Shown: positions 53,054 through 63,714 of the stretch, piece after piece
Position numbering within the stretch: position 1 is the first letter of the stretch
Layout: every line of letters starts with the position of its first letter
Assembly (NCBI GenBank): GCA_002716125.1
Contig: PAZH01000004.1
Coordinates: forward strand, 62,001-126,000
Source of the DNA: Rhodospirillaceae bacterium
GTDB taxonomy: Bacteria > Pseudomonadota > Alphaproteobacteria > UBA8366
DNA length: 64,000 bases
Direction of reading: 5' to 3'
Translations under genes and position numbers: made by a program
The notes under the pieces: model-generated
Told to the model about the DNA's origin: nothing
Seen by the model: only the letters and a program-made list of their open reading frames with translations
The model's database searches: none

Positions 53054-53920
53054 TTACAAGCGTTCGGCTTCCGGGTCGTGTGCTGCAAAATTTCGCTTCG
53101 CTTTATCTGAGTCCGACACGGCATAGCAGTAGCTACAACCGTGCGGACAGGTGTCGTAAGCGCCAATGTCGCGGGAGGCGTGACAAAGGCAATCCGGACG
53201 ATTGCCGCGCTGTTTCGCGGTAATCGGCGCGCCGGCGATGTCGGAAAGTCGCGCCGCGTCGATACAGGCGGCAAGGGGCGTTTCAGTGCTTGCCAGCGCT
53301 TTTTGACTGCAAACCGTCAGTCGCATTTGATGCGTATTTGCGACGGCGCCGAGTTGTTGGATCAGCGCGCGCTTGGCGTCGGCGTCCGGATCTTCCCAGC
53401 GAAATTCTCCTTTTAACGCCGCCCGGTCGAGGTTTCGGCGTGTTTTTCGGTATATTTGTGCAAACGAGACTGTTACCTCATCGACCGTACCGGCGAGCTT
53501 GGCGGCGAGTTGGGTAAAGTTCGCAAGATGCCATGCGGGCGGCGTGTGGTCAGTGAAGACGACCGGGTCGTATCGCCAAACGACGGCGCGGGCGCCGAAT
53601 TCTGTGGCAATCGCTTTCATGTTCGAAACGGCTTGGTCGTCCGCGATGACGCTTTGCTCGAGAGCCCTGGGATAGCCCGTCACCGTGTATTGGACGTAGA
53701 ATGGCGCGTGCAATCCGATTTTCGGTAAATGCCGCATAAACGGCATGGCATTCCGCGTCCAGAAAACGAAACCGTCGACATCTGCCGCGCGAAGCGAAAC
53801 TTCATAGGTTTTTTGGTTCCATGGGTTAACCGAACAGCACGCGCCGACGGCCAAACGCCGCATGAACCAATCGCCGTAGAAGGCGGGAATGTCAGTGCGA
53901 TAACTTGCAGAAACGATCAT
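53054..53920 (-). CDS. DUF1848 domain protein with C-terminal Cys cluster
   Basis: MIVSASYRTDIPAFYGDWFMRRLAVG; RPDCLCHASRDIGAYDTCPHGCSYCYAV. Confidence 0.88.
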   Translation of the reverse strand: MIVSASYRTDIPAFYGDWFMRRLAVGACCSVNPWNQKTYEVSLRAADVDGFVFWTRNAMPFMRHLPKIGLHAPFYVQYTVTGYPRALEQSVIADDQAVSNMKAIATEFGARAVVWRYDPVVFTDHTPPAWHLANFTQLAAKLAGTVDEVTVSFAQIYRKTRRNLDRAALKGEFRWEDPDADAKRALIQQLGAVANTHQMRLTVCSQKALASTETPLAACIDAARLSDIAGAPITAKQRGNRPDCLCHASRDIGAYDTCPHGCSYCYAVSDSDKAKRNFAAHDPEAERL

Positions 53921-53981
53921 TTGATTGCTCGTTTAGTATTGCAAACTGGGCGCCGGCGAATTATTTCGCCCGCCGACGGTT

Positions 53982-54012
53982 CTTGTAGTCTCTTCAACCC
54001 GTTCTTATATAG
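53982..54012 (+). promoter_or_regulatory. RpoH (sigma-32)-type promoter upstream of dnaK
   Basis: CTTG - 18 nt - CTTATATAG, resembling the alphaproteobacterial heat-shock consensus CTTG-N17/18-CYTATNT. Confidence 0.7.
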
Positions 54013-54123
54013 CCGAAAGTTGCGCATGATTCGTCATGCGGCGTGTTGACGGAGATTATAGGCCGGGGCCGATTTTCGGGCCGGTCGATCTCGCCGAGCG
54101 ATTTGAAAAAAAAGGTTTAGCAA

Positions 54124-56064
54124 ATGAGCAAAGTAATCGGTATCGATTTGGGTACGACAAATTCCTGCGTCGCCGTGATGGAAGGGGCGCAACCCAAAGT
54201 GATCGAAAGCGCGGAAGGCTTTCGCACAACCCCCTCGATGGTCGCCTTTACGGAATCGGATGAACGTCTTGTCGGACATTCCGCAAAACGTCAGGCCGTC
54301 ACCAATCCGGAAAATACGTTTTTCGCGATCAAGCGTCTGATCGGCCGGCGCTTCGGCGACGACGAGACCAAGAAAGATATGGATTTGGTGCCTTACAGCA
54401 TCATCGAAGGTGAAAATGGCGACGCCTGGGTCGAGTGCCGCGGAAATAAGTACGCGCCGAGCCAGATCAGTGCGTTCATCTTGCAAAAAATGAAAGAGGA
54501 CGCGGAAGCTTATCTCGGCGAAAAGGTCGAGCAAGCCGTGATCACGGTGCCGGCCTATTTCAACGACTCGCAACGACAGGCGACGAAGGACGCCGGTAAG
54601 ATTGCCGGTCTTGACGTGCTGCGTATCATTAACGAGCCGACAGCGGCCGCGCTCGCCTACGGGCTTGAGAAAAAAGGCGCGGGTGTAATTGCCGTCTATG
54701 ACCTTGGCGGCGGCACTTTTGATATTTCGGTGTTGGAAATTGGTGACGGTGTCTTCGAAGTGAAGTCCACGAACGGCGATACGTTCTTGGGCGGCGAAGA
54801 TTTCGATCAGTACATCATCGATTATCTGGCTGACGAATTTAAGAAAGAAAACGGTATCGATCTTCGTGAGGACAAGCTCGCGCTGCAGCGCCTCAAGGAA
54901 GCCGGCGAAAAAGCCAAGATCGAGTTGTCGAGCGCGGTGGAAACGGATGTGACCCTGCCGTTCGTAACGGCGGATCAGTCCGGACCGAAGCACCTCAATA
55001 TGAAATTGACTCGTGCGAAGCTTGAGGCGTTGGTCGATGAATTGGTGCAGCGGACCATTGCACCGTGCAAGAAGGCATTGTCGGACGCCGGATTGAAAGC
55101 CAGCGAGATCGATGAAGTCATCCTGGTCGGCGGTATGACCCGGATGCCCAAGATTATCGAAACGGTGAAGCAGTTCTTCGGGAAAGAGCCGCACCGCGGT
55201 GTGAATCCCGACGAGGTGGTCGCCATGGGCGCGGCCATTCAGGCCGGCGTTCTGCAGGGCGATGTAAAAGACGTTCTGTTGCTCGACGTGACACCGTTGT
55301 CGCTTGGCATCGAGACTTTGGGCGGCGTCTTTACGCGCCTGATCGATCGCAATACGACAATTCCGACACGCAAGAGCCAGACCTTCTCGACGGCGGAAGA
55401 CAACCAAACGGCGGTGACCATTCGGGTCTTCCAAGGCGAACGCGAGATGGCTGCGGACAACAAGGTGCTCGGGCAGTTCGATCTGGTGGGAATTCCACCC
55501 TCGCCGCGCGGTATGCCGCAAATCGAAGTGACGTTTGACATTGATGCGAACGGCATCGTGAACGTCTCGGCGAAGGATAAAGCAACCGGCCAGGAACAAC
55601 AGATTCGCATTCAAGCCTCCGGCGGGCTGAGTGATGCGGATATCGATCAAATGGTGCAGGACGCCGAAGAGCATGCGGCCGACGACCAAAAACGCAAGGA
55701 ACTGGTCGAAGCCCGCAACACCGCAGACAGTCTTGTGTACTCCACTGAGAAGTCGTTGGAAGAATACGGCGATAAAATCAGCGAGGACGAGAAATCTGCG
55801 ATCCAGGCCGATGTCGACGCATTGAAGGAAGCGCTGCAAGGTGAAGATGCAGCGGATATTACCGCCAAGACGGAAGCTTTGAGCCAGTCGAGCATGAAGC
55901 TCGGCGAAGCGATGTATAAGGCCAGCCAAGAAAATGCTGGGGGCGCAGCACCCGATATGGACATGGGTGGTGATGCTTCGAATGCTTCTGGCGAAGCCGC
56001 AAGTGACGACGGCGTCGTTGATGCGGACTTTGAAGAAGTCGAAGAAGACAATAAGGACAAGTAG
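54124..56064 (+). CDS. dnaK: Molecular chaperone DnaK
   Basis: [65 protein letters not shown]. Confidence 0.99.
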   Translation: MSKVIGIDLGTTNSCVAVMEGAQPKVIESAEGFRTTPSMVAFTESDERLVGHSAKRQAVTNPENTFFAIKRLIGRRFGDDETKKDMDLVPYSIIEGENGDAWVECRGNKYAPSQISAFILQKMKEDAEAYLGEKVEQAVITVPAYFNDSQRQATKDAGKIAGLDVLRIINEPTAAALAYGLEKKGAGVIAVYDLGGGTFDISVLEIGDGVFEVKSTNGDTFLGGEDFDQYIIDYLADEFKKENGIDLREDKLALQRLKEAGEKAKIELSSAVETDVTLPFVTADQSGPKHLNMKLTRAKLEALVDELVQRTIAPCKKALSDAGLKASEIDEVILVGGMTRMPKIIETVKQFFGKEPHRGVNPDEVVAMGAAIQAGVLQGDVKDVLLLDVTPLSLGIETLGGVFTRLIDRNTTIPTRKSQTFSTAEDNQTAVTIRVFQGEREMAADNKVLGQFDLVGIPPSPRGMPQIEVTFDIDANGIVNVSAKDKATGQEQQIRIQASGGLSDADIDQMVQDAEEHAADDQKRKELVEARNTADSLVYSTEKSLEEYGDKISEDEKSAIQADVDALKEALQGEDAADITAKTEALSQSSMKLGEAMYKASQENAGGAAPDMDMGGDASNASGEAASDDGVVDADFEEVEEDNKDK

Positions 56065-56075
56065 CAGGCGCTGTT

Positions 56076-56104
56076 CGGGATAGGGTCCGAAGGACCCTGT
56101 CCCG
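56076..56104 (+). other. dnaK-dnaJ intergenic RNA hairpin
   Basis: CGGGATAGGGTCC-GAA-GGACCCTGTCCCG, 13-bp stem with one G-T wobble, no T-tract. Confidence 0.85.
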
Positions 56105-56150
56105 GCGTAGCATGGCGCCTTAGCGCGCGCCGCTTGGTCGGGGGTGGCCG

Positions 56151-57296
56151 ATGGCAAAAGCTGATTATTATGAATCCTTAGGGGTCGGACGCGACGCGAG
56201 TGCGGATGACCTGAAGAGTGCGTACCGCAAGGCGGCGATGAAGTATCATCCCGATCGAAACCCCGACAACGCCGAAGCGGAAGCCAAATTCAAAGAAATC
56301 AATGAAGCCTATGAAGTCCTAAAGGACGATCAAAAACGGGCAGCCTACGATCGCTTCGGGCACGCGGCATTCGAAAACGGGGGTGCGGGCGGACCTGGCG
56401 GCGGGCCCGGCGGGTTTGATTTCGCATCGGGTTTTGCGGACATCTTCGACGAGATGTTCGGTGACTTTGGCGGCGCGCGGCGCGGTGGCAGCCGGCGGTC
56501 TTCCTCGCGCGGCGACGATTTGCGTTACAATCTCGAGATTTCGCTGGAAGACGCCTTTGGCGGTCGACAGGTCGAAATCCACGTACCTTCGACGGAATCA
56601 TGCAAGTCCTGCGAGGGCACGGGCGCAAGGGGCGGCGCGCAACCGGTCACCTGCCCGACATGTCAGGGCCTGGGTAAGGTGCGTGCGCAACAGGGTTTCT
56701 TCACGATCGAGCGCACCTGCGCGACATGTCATGGACAAGGGCAGATCATTGAAGACCCTTGTCCGGCCTGTGCGGGCTCCGGGCGCACGCGGAAAGAAAA
56801 GAAACTCTCGGTGAATGTACCCCCCGGCGTCGACGACGGTACCCGCATCCGTCTGGCCGGCGAAGGCGAAGCAGGCCTGCGTGGCGGGCCCCCTGGCGAT
56901 CTCTATATTTTTCTGACGATCGCTGAACACGTCTTCTTCCAGCGCGATGGCGCAGATATCTATTGTCGGGTACCGATCCCGATGACCATCGCTTCTCTGG
57001 GGGGCGCAATTGAAGTGCCGGCGATCGACGGCTCCCGCGCGAAGGTCAATATTCCGGAAGGCACACAATCGGGCCAACAGTTCCGGCTGCGCGGCAAGGG
57101 CATGTCCGTTCTGCAGTCCAAAATCCGTGGCGATATGTATATCGACGCGCAGGTCGAGACACCGGTCAAATTGACCAAGCGGCAAAAAGAGTTGCTGCGT
57201 GAGTTCGACAACGCCGGCGGCGATGAGGTTCACAGCCCTCGTTCCGAAGGGTTCTTCGACAAGGTCAAGGACTTCTGGGAAGACCTGACCGAGTAG
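56151..57296 (+). CDS. dnaJ: Molecular chaperone DnaJ
   Basis: [33 protein letters not shown]; four CxxCxGxG-type repeats. Confidence 0.99.
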   Translation: MAKADYYESLGVGRDASADDLKSAYRKAAMKYHPDRNPDNAEAEAKFKEINEAYEVLKDDQKRAAYDRFGHAAFENGGAGGPGGGPGGFDFASGFADIFDEMFGDFGGARRGGSRRSSSRGDDLRYNLEISLEDAFGGRQVEIHVPSTESCKSCEGTGARGGAQPVTCPTCQGLGKVRAQQGFFTIERTCATCHGQGQIIEDPCPACAGSGRTRKEKKLSVNVPPGVDDGTRIRLAGEGEAGLRGGPPGDLYIFLTIAEHVFFQRDGADIYCRVPIPMTIASLGGAIEVPAIDGSRAKVNIPEGTQSGQQFRLRGKGMSVLQSKIRGDMYIDAQVETPVKLTKRQKELLREFDNAGGDEVHSPRSEGFFDKVKDFWEDLTE

Positions 57297-57376
57297 TGCC
57301 GCGCGACACGCCGCATTTACAAATTCCGTTCCGCCGCTAATTATCCTCCTCGAACCGAACCAAGGGAGGACGGGCG

Positions 57377-58192
57377 ATGAGTGGCGATCTCAAAATCGGT
57401 ATTCTAGGCGGTGCCGGCCGGATGGGGCAGATGAATATCCGTCAAATCTCGATGACGGACGGCTGCGTTCTGGCGGGTGCGACCGGCCGACCGGGCAGCG
57501 ATGTGGTTGGCCAGGATGCCGGTACATTGGCGGGCGTCGGATCGCTTGGAGTCGCCATCACGGATGATACAGCTGCGATGATCGCGGGAACGGATGTCGT
57601 GGTTGATTTTACATTACCCGATGTCGCAGTTGAGGCCGCCCAATTGGCGGCGCAAGCGGGTGCGGCCATCATCGCGGGTACAACCGGTCTCTCGCCGGCG
57701 CAGGAAGCCGAATATGAAAAGGCGGCGCGGCATGTGCCGGTTGTGCGCGCCGCGAATACCAGTGTCGGCGTGACTCTACTGATCGCGCTCGCGGAACAAG
57801 CTGCGAATTTGCTGGGCGTCGAATACGATATTGAAGTTTTGGAGATGCATCACCGGCACAAGATCGACGCGCCCTCCGGCACGGCGCTGGCGCTTGGTGA
57901 AGGCCTCGCCCGCGGGCGGGGCGTAAATCTTGAGGATGTGAAACAAGCGGTCCGGGATGGCCACACCGGCGAACGCAAAGCGGGTGATATCGGGTTCGCC
58001 ACGCTGCGAGGCGGCGATGTCGCAGGAGAGCACGAAGTTATCTTTGCAGCCGAGGGTGAGCGCGTCCTTCTCGGTCACAAAGCGTCAAGCCGGCAAGTCT
58101 TTGCGGCTGGTGCAATTCGGGCGGCTCTGTGGACAAAGGGCCAATCGCCGGGCCTCTACAACATGCGGCATGTATTGGGTTTTGAAGACTGA
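57377..58192 (+). CDS. dapB: 4-hydroxy-tetrahydrodipicolinate reductase
   Basis: KIGILGGAGRMGQM, VVDFTLPDVAVE, IIAGTTGLS, EMHHRHKIDAPSGTALALGE. Confidence 0.98.
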   Translation: MSGDLKIGILGGAGRMGQMNIRQISMTDGCVLAGATGRPGSDVVGQDAGTLAGVGSLGVAITDDTAAMIAGTDVVVDFTLPDVAVEAAQLAAQAGAAIIAGTTGLSPAQEAEYEKAARHVPVVRAANTSVGVTLLIALAEQAANLLGVEYDIEVLEMHHRHKIDAPSGTALALGEGLARGRGVNLEDVKQAVRDGHTGERKAGDIGFATLRGGDVAGEHEVIFAAEGERVLLGHKASSRQVFAAGAIRAALWTKGQSPGLYNMRHVLGFED

Positions 58193-58204
58193 CGCGGCGA
58201 CCAA

Positions 58205-58720
58205 CTAGCTCGATGTAAACGGCAGCGAACTTTGCCGGAGATACAAGGCGTCCTTCAAGGCGTTGGCGAGTTCCAACCGTTCTTCTGGCGTCAGGAACTT
58301 CCCGATTATTAAGCGGCGGCCGCGGCTCGTCACGGTCAATTGGCTGTCGTGTTCGGGCGGGTTGTCCATATCGACGCGCAGCCAGGTCGGCTCCAACTCC
58401 CAGGCGTCGAATGCGCCAGCCGGCGAGTATTTCCGCACTTCAAATGTTCGTTCGTTCAGGCGAACTCGCTCATAGGCGCGCCCGGCGCGATAATTGAGGC
58501 GGAACATGACATACAAGAGCAATAGTTCGGCACCGCAAAATCCGATAACCGGCCAAGCGCCCAGCAATGCGAAGACAATACCGACGGAGAGCATCATGAA
58601 TGCAATTGTTGCCATGAGGAGCTTGAAGCCGAACGGGCTCAAGCTTCGGTGCGGGTGGAGGATGGCGTCGAAGAAGATGCGATGTGCCGCACTGTCGACG
58701 TTGGCTTTCGTGTCATTCAT
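58205..58720 (-). CDS. DUF2244 membrane protein
   Basis: FDAILHPHRSLSPFGFKLLMATIAFMMLSVGIVFALLGAWPVIGFCGAELLLLYVMFRLNYRAGR. Confidence 0.85.
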   Translation of the reverse strand: MNDTKANVDSAAHRIFFDAILHPHRSLSPFGFKLLMATIAFMMLSVGIVFALLGAWPVIGFCGAELLLLYVMFRLNYRAGRAYERVRLNERTFEVRKYSPAGAFDAWELEPTWLRVDMDNPPEHDSQLTVTSRGRRLIIGKFLTPEERLELANALKDALYLRQSSLPFTSS

Positions 58721-58816
58721 ATGAACATCATATGCTGTCTGAAATTCCGTTGTCTACCGTTGAATCCGACGGTCTCGCCGCTTGGCCTCAATCCCGCCAG
58801 AAGTTAGTCTCTCCTC

Positions 58817-59449
58817 ATGAAAAAAGCGGATATCGAAGAGTTTTACAGCCGCCTGCAGGAACAAATGCCGGAGCCCAAGGGTGAGCTTCACTATGTGAAC
58901 CCGTATACGCTTTTGGTGGCGGTCGTTTTATCGGCACAAGCAACGGATGTCGGCGTAAACAAGGCCACAGGGCCGTTGTTCAAAGTTGCGGATACGCCGG
59001 AAAAAATGGTCGCGCTCGGCGAGGCGAAGGTTCGCCACTACGTCAAGACCATCGGTTTGTTTAACGCGAAAGCTAAAAACGTCATCGCCTTGAGCAAACT
59101 CTTGATTGGAGAACACGGCAGCGAAGTGCCGCGGGATCGAGAGGCGCTCGAGAAGCTGCCGGGCGTGGGCCGCAAGACCGCGAACGTCGTCCTCAATATT
59201 GCATTTGGTGAACCGACCATTGCGGTCGATACGCATATCTTTCGCATCGGCAATCGCACAGGGCTGGCCCCAGGTAAAACGCCGCTCGCGGTGGAGAAGA
59301 AACTCGAGAAGAAGACGCCGCCTCATTACAAGCTGCACGCGCATCATTGGCTCATCTTGCATGGGCGTTACGTGTGCAAGGCGCGCAAGCCTGATTGTCC
59401 GGCCTGCGTTGTAAGCGAGCTGTGCCGCTTTAAGGGGAAAACGCTCTAG
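58817..59449 (+). CDS. nth: Endonuclease III
   Basis: LLVAVVLSAQATDVGVNKAT, LPGVGRKTANVVLNIAFGEPTIAVDTHIFRI, C-terminal Cys cluster CKARKPDCPACVVSELC. Confidence 0.98.
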   Translation: MKKADIEEFYSRLQEQMPEPKGELHYVNPYTLLVAVVLSAQATDVGVNKATGPLFKVADTPEKMVALGEAKVRHYVKTIGLFNAKAKNVIALSKLLIGEHGSEVPRDREALEKLPGVGRKTANVVLNIAFGEPTIAVDTHIFRIGNRTGLAPGKTPLAVEKKLEKKTPPHYKLHAHHWLILHGRYVCKARKPDCPACVVSELCRFKGKTL

Positions 59450-59453
59450 TGCC

Positions 59454-59945
59454 TTAGCCCTGCTCCCGCGTTAAATGCGTCTGCAGCATTCGGCGATAAC
59501 AATCCTGCCTGGAGAGTTGAGCTGTGCCTCGCCCGCGGAGCTCAACATAATCGACCGATAGCGTTCCCTTATCGCGGTAAAGGAAGACGTCGAGGATGCA
59601 GGACTCCGCTGGATACTGCCAAACCTCCGCCTTTCCGTCCCGGCGAACGAAGCCAGGAGAGCCGAGCTTGTCCGCAAGGCCGCGCGATTCAAGACCGATA
59701 AGTTGTTGAGGGTTGGCATCCGGCGGGATGGACGCGAGCGAATCATTTCTGCCGGATTTGGACGGCACAGACGCGGTTTCATTCCGTGAAGGCGCTGCTT
59801 TTAACGCGACTTCTTCAATGCCTGCCTTCTGTGCGGGTTCATTCGCGGGATTCTCTTGCGTCACCCAATCCGGCAGGCTCGTATCGCAACCCGCAACTGC
59901 AAGGACGGCGCAAACCGCCAACGCGTGCCGATTATTCGGCCACAT
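59454..59945 (-). CDS. Hypothetical small lipoprotein
   Basis: MWPNNRHALAVCAVLAVAGCDTSLPDW signal sequence with lipobox. Confidence 0.7.
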   Translation of the reverse strand: MWPNNRHALAVCAVLAVAGCDTSLPDWVTQENPANEPAQKAGIEEVALKAAPSRNETASVPSKSGRNDSLASIPPDANPQQLIGLESRGLADKLGSPGFVRRDGKAEVWQYPAESCILDVFLYRDKGTLSVDYVELRGRGTAQLSRQDCYRRMLQTHLTREQG

Positions 59946-60414
59946 TAGGCGTTTTATCGTCGTCTTTCTTGGTATCTTCAACCGCTGCGGTACCGGCAAC
60001 TTTCACGTCGCCGGAGAGTTCACCGCCGCGTTCAATTTCGATTTCGGCATATGCAACGGTGCCCGTCACCTGACCGGTCTTCCGAATTATCAGTCTCTCT
60101 CGCGCGATGAGTTCACCTTCGAATCGGCCTTTTATCTCGGCAATCGCGATATCGACCTTACCTTTGAAATAGCCGCTTTCGGCGATTTCTATTCGATGGC
60201 TCTCGTTTAGCGTCGCTTCGACTTGGCCTTCGACCACAAGGGTGTCGCACGCCGTAATTTCGCCCGAGAGGCAAATTTCGCGGCCGACGATAAGACGTCT
60301 GCCGTCGCCCGGTGTGCCGGGCAGCCGCTCCGGGCGTGCCGGTCCTGGAATATTGAACACCCGTTTTCCTAGATCGTTCGGGAATTGCGGGGGCGACTTC
60401 GAATCTTCGGCCAT
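59932..60414 (-). CDS. Bactofilin (polymer-forming cytoskeletal protein)
   Basis: Beta-helical repeat region LIVGREICLSGEITACDTLVVEGQVEATLNESHRIEIAESGYFKGKVDIAIAEIKGRFEGELIARERLIIRKTGQVTGTVAYAEIEIERGG. Confidence 0.93.
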   Translation of the reverse strand: MAEDSKSPPQFPNDLGKRVFNIPGPARPERLPGTPGDGRRLIVGREICLSGEITACDTLVVEGQVEATLNESHRIEIAESGYFKGKVDIAIAEIKGRFEGELIARERLIIRKTGQVTGTVAYAEIEIERGGELSGDVKVAGTAAVEDTKKDDDKTPNVAE

Positions 60415-60499
60415 ACCTGCTCCTCAGGACATCGTTACCGTCGTTTCGCCTAGATTACACCAACTGGCCCAGCTGCGTAGCGAAAAGTGAAATGCCTTG

Positions 60500-61246
60500 C
60501 TAGGCGGTACCTGCCGGTTCGGGCAGAACCTCTTGGCGGCCCGGTAAACTATGAAAGACGTGGACCATAAATGCGGTCGCGATTACGGGCGTCAACAGAT
60601 TGACGATGGGAATGGTTAGGAGAAAAGTGATGATGATCCCAGCGAAAAGCACCCGGCCTTTGTTGATTTTCCGCATATGCGATGCGGCGGGCGGCTCCAT
60701 GCGCCGTAGTGCCACGAGTTCGAAATACTCACGACTCACGAGATATCCGTTCAGCATGTAGTACAGGACGAGATTAAGCGGCGGCACAAACAACAAGATG
60801 AGATAGAGCGGCAGACAAAGCAGATTGAGCCCGATCACCACCAAAGCGAATCGCCCGGTTGATCCGATAACTTCTGAGATCGGCTGTGGTCGGGCGGCCG
60901 GCTCATTGGGATAATGTTTCGTCTCGACGGCGGCGACAACGTCTTCAAGAAAAAATCCAACGATCAAGGTCGCGACAACCGGGAATAAGATTGTCAGTAC
61001 CAAGAGGACACCGAGGCCGATCATGAAATCAACGACAACGAGAATTAAGCTCAGGAGCCATTCCCAGAGTCCCCAGCCTTTTAATAAATTCTCGAGCGCA
61101 TTGTCGGCGTAGGAGTCGTGAACCCACCAAGCCAAGCTTGAAAGTAGAATAAACACGAAGGCGGCCCCGCCAATACCGAACAGGACGACCCGCCGGAGCG
61201 CAGGATCGCTGATTTGTGAGACTGCTTTCGAAAGGTGGCCGTACAT
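60500..61246 (-). CDS. EI24/CysZ-like membrane protein
   Basis: Multiple TM segments; VGFFLEDVVAAVETKHYP, LLFVPPLNLVLYYMLNGYLVSREYFELVALRRM. Confidence 0.87.
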   Translation of the reverse strand: MYGHLSKAVSQISDPALRRVVLFGIGGAAFVFILLSSLAWWVHDSYADNALENLLKGWGLWEWLLSLILVVVDFMIGLGVLLVLTILFPVVATLIVGFFLEDVVAAVETKHYPNEPAARPQPISEVIGSTGRFALVVIGLNLLCLPLYLILLFVPPLNLVLYYMLNGYLVSREYFELVALRRMEPPAASHMRKINKGRVLFAGIIITFLLTIPIVNLLTPVIATAFMVHVFHSLPGRQEVLPEPAGTA

Positions 61247-61394
61247 CGATTTACTCCCGAGGGCGAACCCCGCACATGTAGCGACGGCGAGCCATTGACG
61301 CAAGACGCTCGCCTTGCCGGGCGTCCGCCGACGGTTATACTCCGTCCAATTCGCCCAACCGGGCAAAATGGCGGTCTAGCGCGAGGGTATGCAA

Positions 61395-62381
61395 ATGTCG
61401 GAATACGACTTGGTCGGAATCGGTAACGCGATGGTCGATGTACTGGCGACAGTCGACGACGCTTTCTTGGAAGAACAAACGCTCGACAAGGGTGCGATGA
61501 CGCTCGTTGACACCGACCGAGCCAGTGAGATTTACGCAAAAATGCCGCCGGCGCAGGAAGTCTCCGGCGGGTCGTGCGGTAATACGATGGCGGGCTTTGC
61601 TTCTTTGGGCGGAAAAGGTGTCTTCATCGGCAAAGTCCGCGACGATCAGCTAGGTAACGTGTTTCGCCATGATATGCAGTCGATCGGGGTCGATTTTTTC
61701 ACGCCGGCCACGACGGAGGGTCCGCAGACGGGGTCTTGCCTTGTACTGATTACGCCGGATGCGCAGCGCACGATGTGCACGAATCTCGGTGCTGCATCGA
61801 ACCTGACGCCGAAGGATATCGATAAGGACATCATCCAGGCCGCAAAGGTCGTTTATATGGAAGGTTACTTGTTTGACCCGCCCGATGCGCAAGACGCTTT
61901 TGTCGAAGCGGCCGATCTTTCGCACGATGCTGGCCGAAAGGTTTCGATCACCCTGTCCGACCCGTTTTGTGTCGATCGGCACCGCCACGCTTTTCAAATG
62001 CTGGTCGCAGACCACACGGATATCCTTTTCGGCAACGAAGAAGAGATCAAATCGCTCTATCAGGTCGACGACTTCGATGCGGCGCTCCAGCATGTGCGAG
62101 GCCATTGTGAGATCGCCTGTCTGACACGCAGTTCGAAGGGCTCCGTAATTCTGTCGGGTGACGAAGTCCACATCATCGATCCGCTGCCTCTCGATCCGGT
62201 CGTCGACACGACAGGCGCTGGCGACCAATTCGCGGCAGGATTTCTCTACGGCTATACCCAAGGCATGGATCTTCGGAAATGCGGTGAGATCGCGACCCTG
62301 ACCGCCACCGAAGTCATCAGCCATGTCGGCGCCCGCCCCGAAGCGAACTTGAAGGAGCTTGTTGAGCGCGAGCTCGGATAG
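61395..62381 (+). CDS. Adenosine kinase / PfkB family sugar kinase
   Basis: YDLVGIGNAMVDVLATVDD, GGSCGNTMAGFASLGGKGVFIGKV, DTTGAGDQFAAGFLYG. Confidence 0.95.
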   Translation: MSEYDLVGIGNAMVDVLATVDDAFLEEQTLDKGAMTLVDTDRASEIYAKMPPAQEVSGGSCGNTMAGFASLGGKGVFIGKVRDDQLGNVFRHDMQSIGVDFFTPATTEGPQTGSCLVLITPDAQRTMCTNLGAASNLTPKDIDKDIIQAAKVVYMEGYLFDPPDAQDAFVEAADLSHDAGRKVSITLSDPFCVDRHRHAFQMLVADHTDILFGNEEEIKSLYQVDDFDAALQHVRGHCEIACLTRSSKGSVILSGDEVHIIDPLPLDPVVDTTGAGDQFAAGFLYGYTQGMDLRKCGEIATLTATEVISHVGARPEANLKELVERELG

Positions 62382-62388
62382 GCCCGCG

Positions 62389-63714
62389 ATGACGAACCTT
62401 GGGGCCCGGCTTGCCGTTTGGTGGCAGGCGGCGGCCGTTTATCGCGACAAGCGGGTTCTGGCGATTACCTTCCTCGGCATTTCGAGTGGCTTTCCACTCG
62501 GCATATTGGGCGATCCGCTGACCGCTTGGTTGCAGGAAAGCGGACTTTCGAAAACCTCTATCGGGCTTTTTGCGCTTGTGGGCTTGCCGTATGCCTTCAA
62601 GTTTCTCTGGGCGCCGGCGTTCGACCGGTTTCGTATTCCCGTAATCACAGCCGCGCTGGGTCGACGTCGCGGTTGGATTATCGTCTCTCAAATCGCCTTG
62701 CTTATCTGCGTGCTGAGCTTGGGGTTTGTCGATTTGCCCGACGACATCTTCCTTGCTGCAATCGTGACGCTCGGCGTCGCCTTCACATCCGCAAGCCAAG
62801 ACATCGTCATCGATGCCTACCGGGTTGAAATACTAGAAGAACGTCAACTGGGTGCTGGGGCAGCGACCGTCGTTTTCGGTTATCGCTTGGGACAAGTCGG
62901 CGCGGGCGCGATGGGCTTGATCATTGCTTCGTCCTATGGATGGACGGTCGCGTTTGCGCTAATGGCGGCGATTGCCATGATCGGCATTTTAACGGTCTTG
63001 TTAAATCCGGAGCCGAAGAGTGAGACGTCACCGCGGATAGAAGAAACGATGCTGGCTGGGCTGAAGACCTCGGTGGTTGCGCCGCTTGCTGATTTTTTCT
63101 CTCGGCCCGGTTGGCTCTTGATCCTCGGCGTCATCGTTTTCTACAAACTGGGCGATGCCGTCCTATCGGTGATGCAAACCCCGTTCTTTTTGGAACTCGA
63201 ATTCACCAAACCTGAGATCGCGGGTATCAAGAAGGGGGTCGGCTTCGCGGCCATCATAGCAGGCGGATTTATTGGCGGGGCAATGGTTGCGGGCCTCGGC
63301 ATTCTAAAAAGTCTGTTCATCTGCGGCATCCTACAGGCGCTTTCGAACCTGGTCTTCGTATATCAAGCCTTGGCTGGACATGATCTCACCGCGCTCACGA
63401 TAACGGTTGCAGCGGAGAATATCGCGACTGGAATGGGATCGACGGCATTCGTCGCTTATCTCTCGAGCCTATGTAACCAAGCCTATACGGCGACCCAGTA
63501 TGCTCTGCTGACATCCGTGATGGGCGGCGCTCGGACGTTTCTCTCTGCTTCAGCGGGATGGTTTGCGGATCAAATGGATTGGGTTTCTTTCTTTGTGCTT
63601 ACGACGGTTGCAGCGTTGCCGGGTTTGTTGCTCATATGGCTATTGATGCGGCGCTATCCGGCGCACGGGCAGAAACTGCGGGAGACCGAACATGCACCGA
63701 ATGCGGGTCATTGA
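62389..63714 (+). CDS. AmpG-like muropeptide MFS transporter
   Basis: [67 protein letters not shown]. Confidence 0.9.
   Translation: MTNLGARLAVWWQAAAVYRDKRVLAITFLGISSGFPLGILGDPLTAWLQESGLSKTSIGLFALVGLPYAFKFLWAPAFDRFRIPVITAALGRRRGWIIVSQIALLICVLSLGFVDLPDDIFLAAIVTLGVAFTSASQDIVIDAYRVEILEERQLGAGAATVVFGYRLGQVGAGAMGLIIASSYGWTVAFALMAAIAMIGILTVLLNPEPKSETSPRIEETMLAGLKTSVVAPLADFFSRPGWLLILGVIVFYKLGDAVLSVMQTPFFLELEFTKPEIAGIKKGVGFAAIIAGGFIGGAMVAGLGILKSLFICGILQALSNLVFVYQALAGHDLTALTITVAAENIATGMGSTAFVAYLSSLCNQAYTATQYALLTSVMGGARTFLSASAGWFADQMDWVSFFVLTTVAALPGLLLIWLLMRRYPAHGQKLRETEHAPNAGH

Noticed and set aside
54034-56157. 707-aa minus-strand ORF spanning all of dnaK
   Set aside because: Exact antisense of dnaK; long antisense ORFs opposite dnaK/hsp70 are a known codon-bias artefact, and the Arg/His/Phe-rich translation has no recognisable domain
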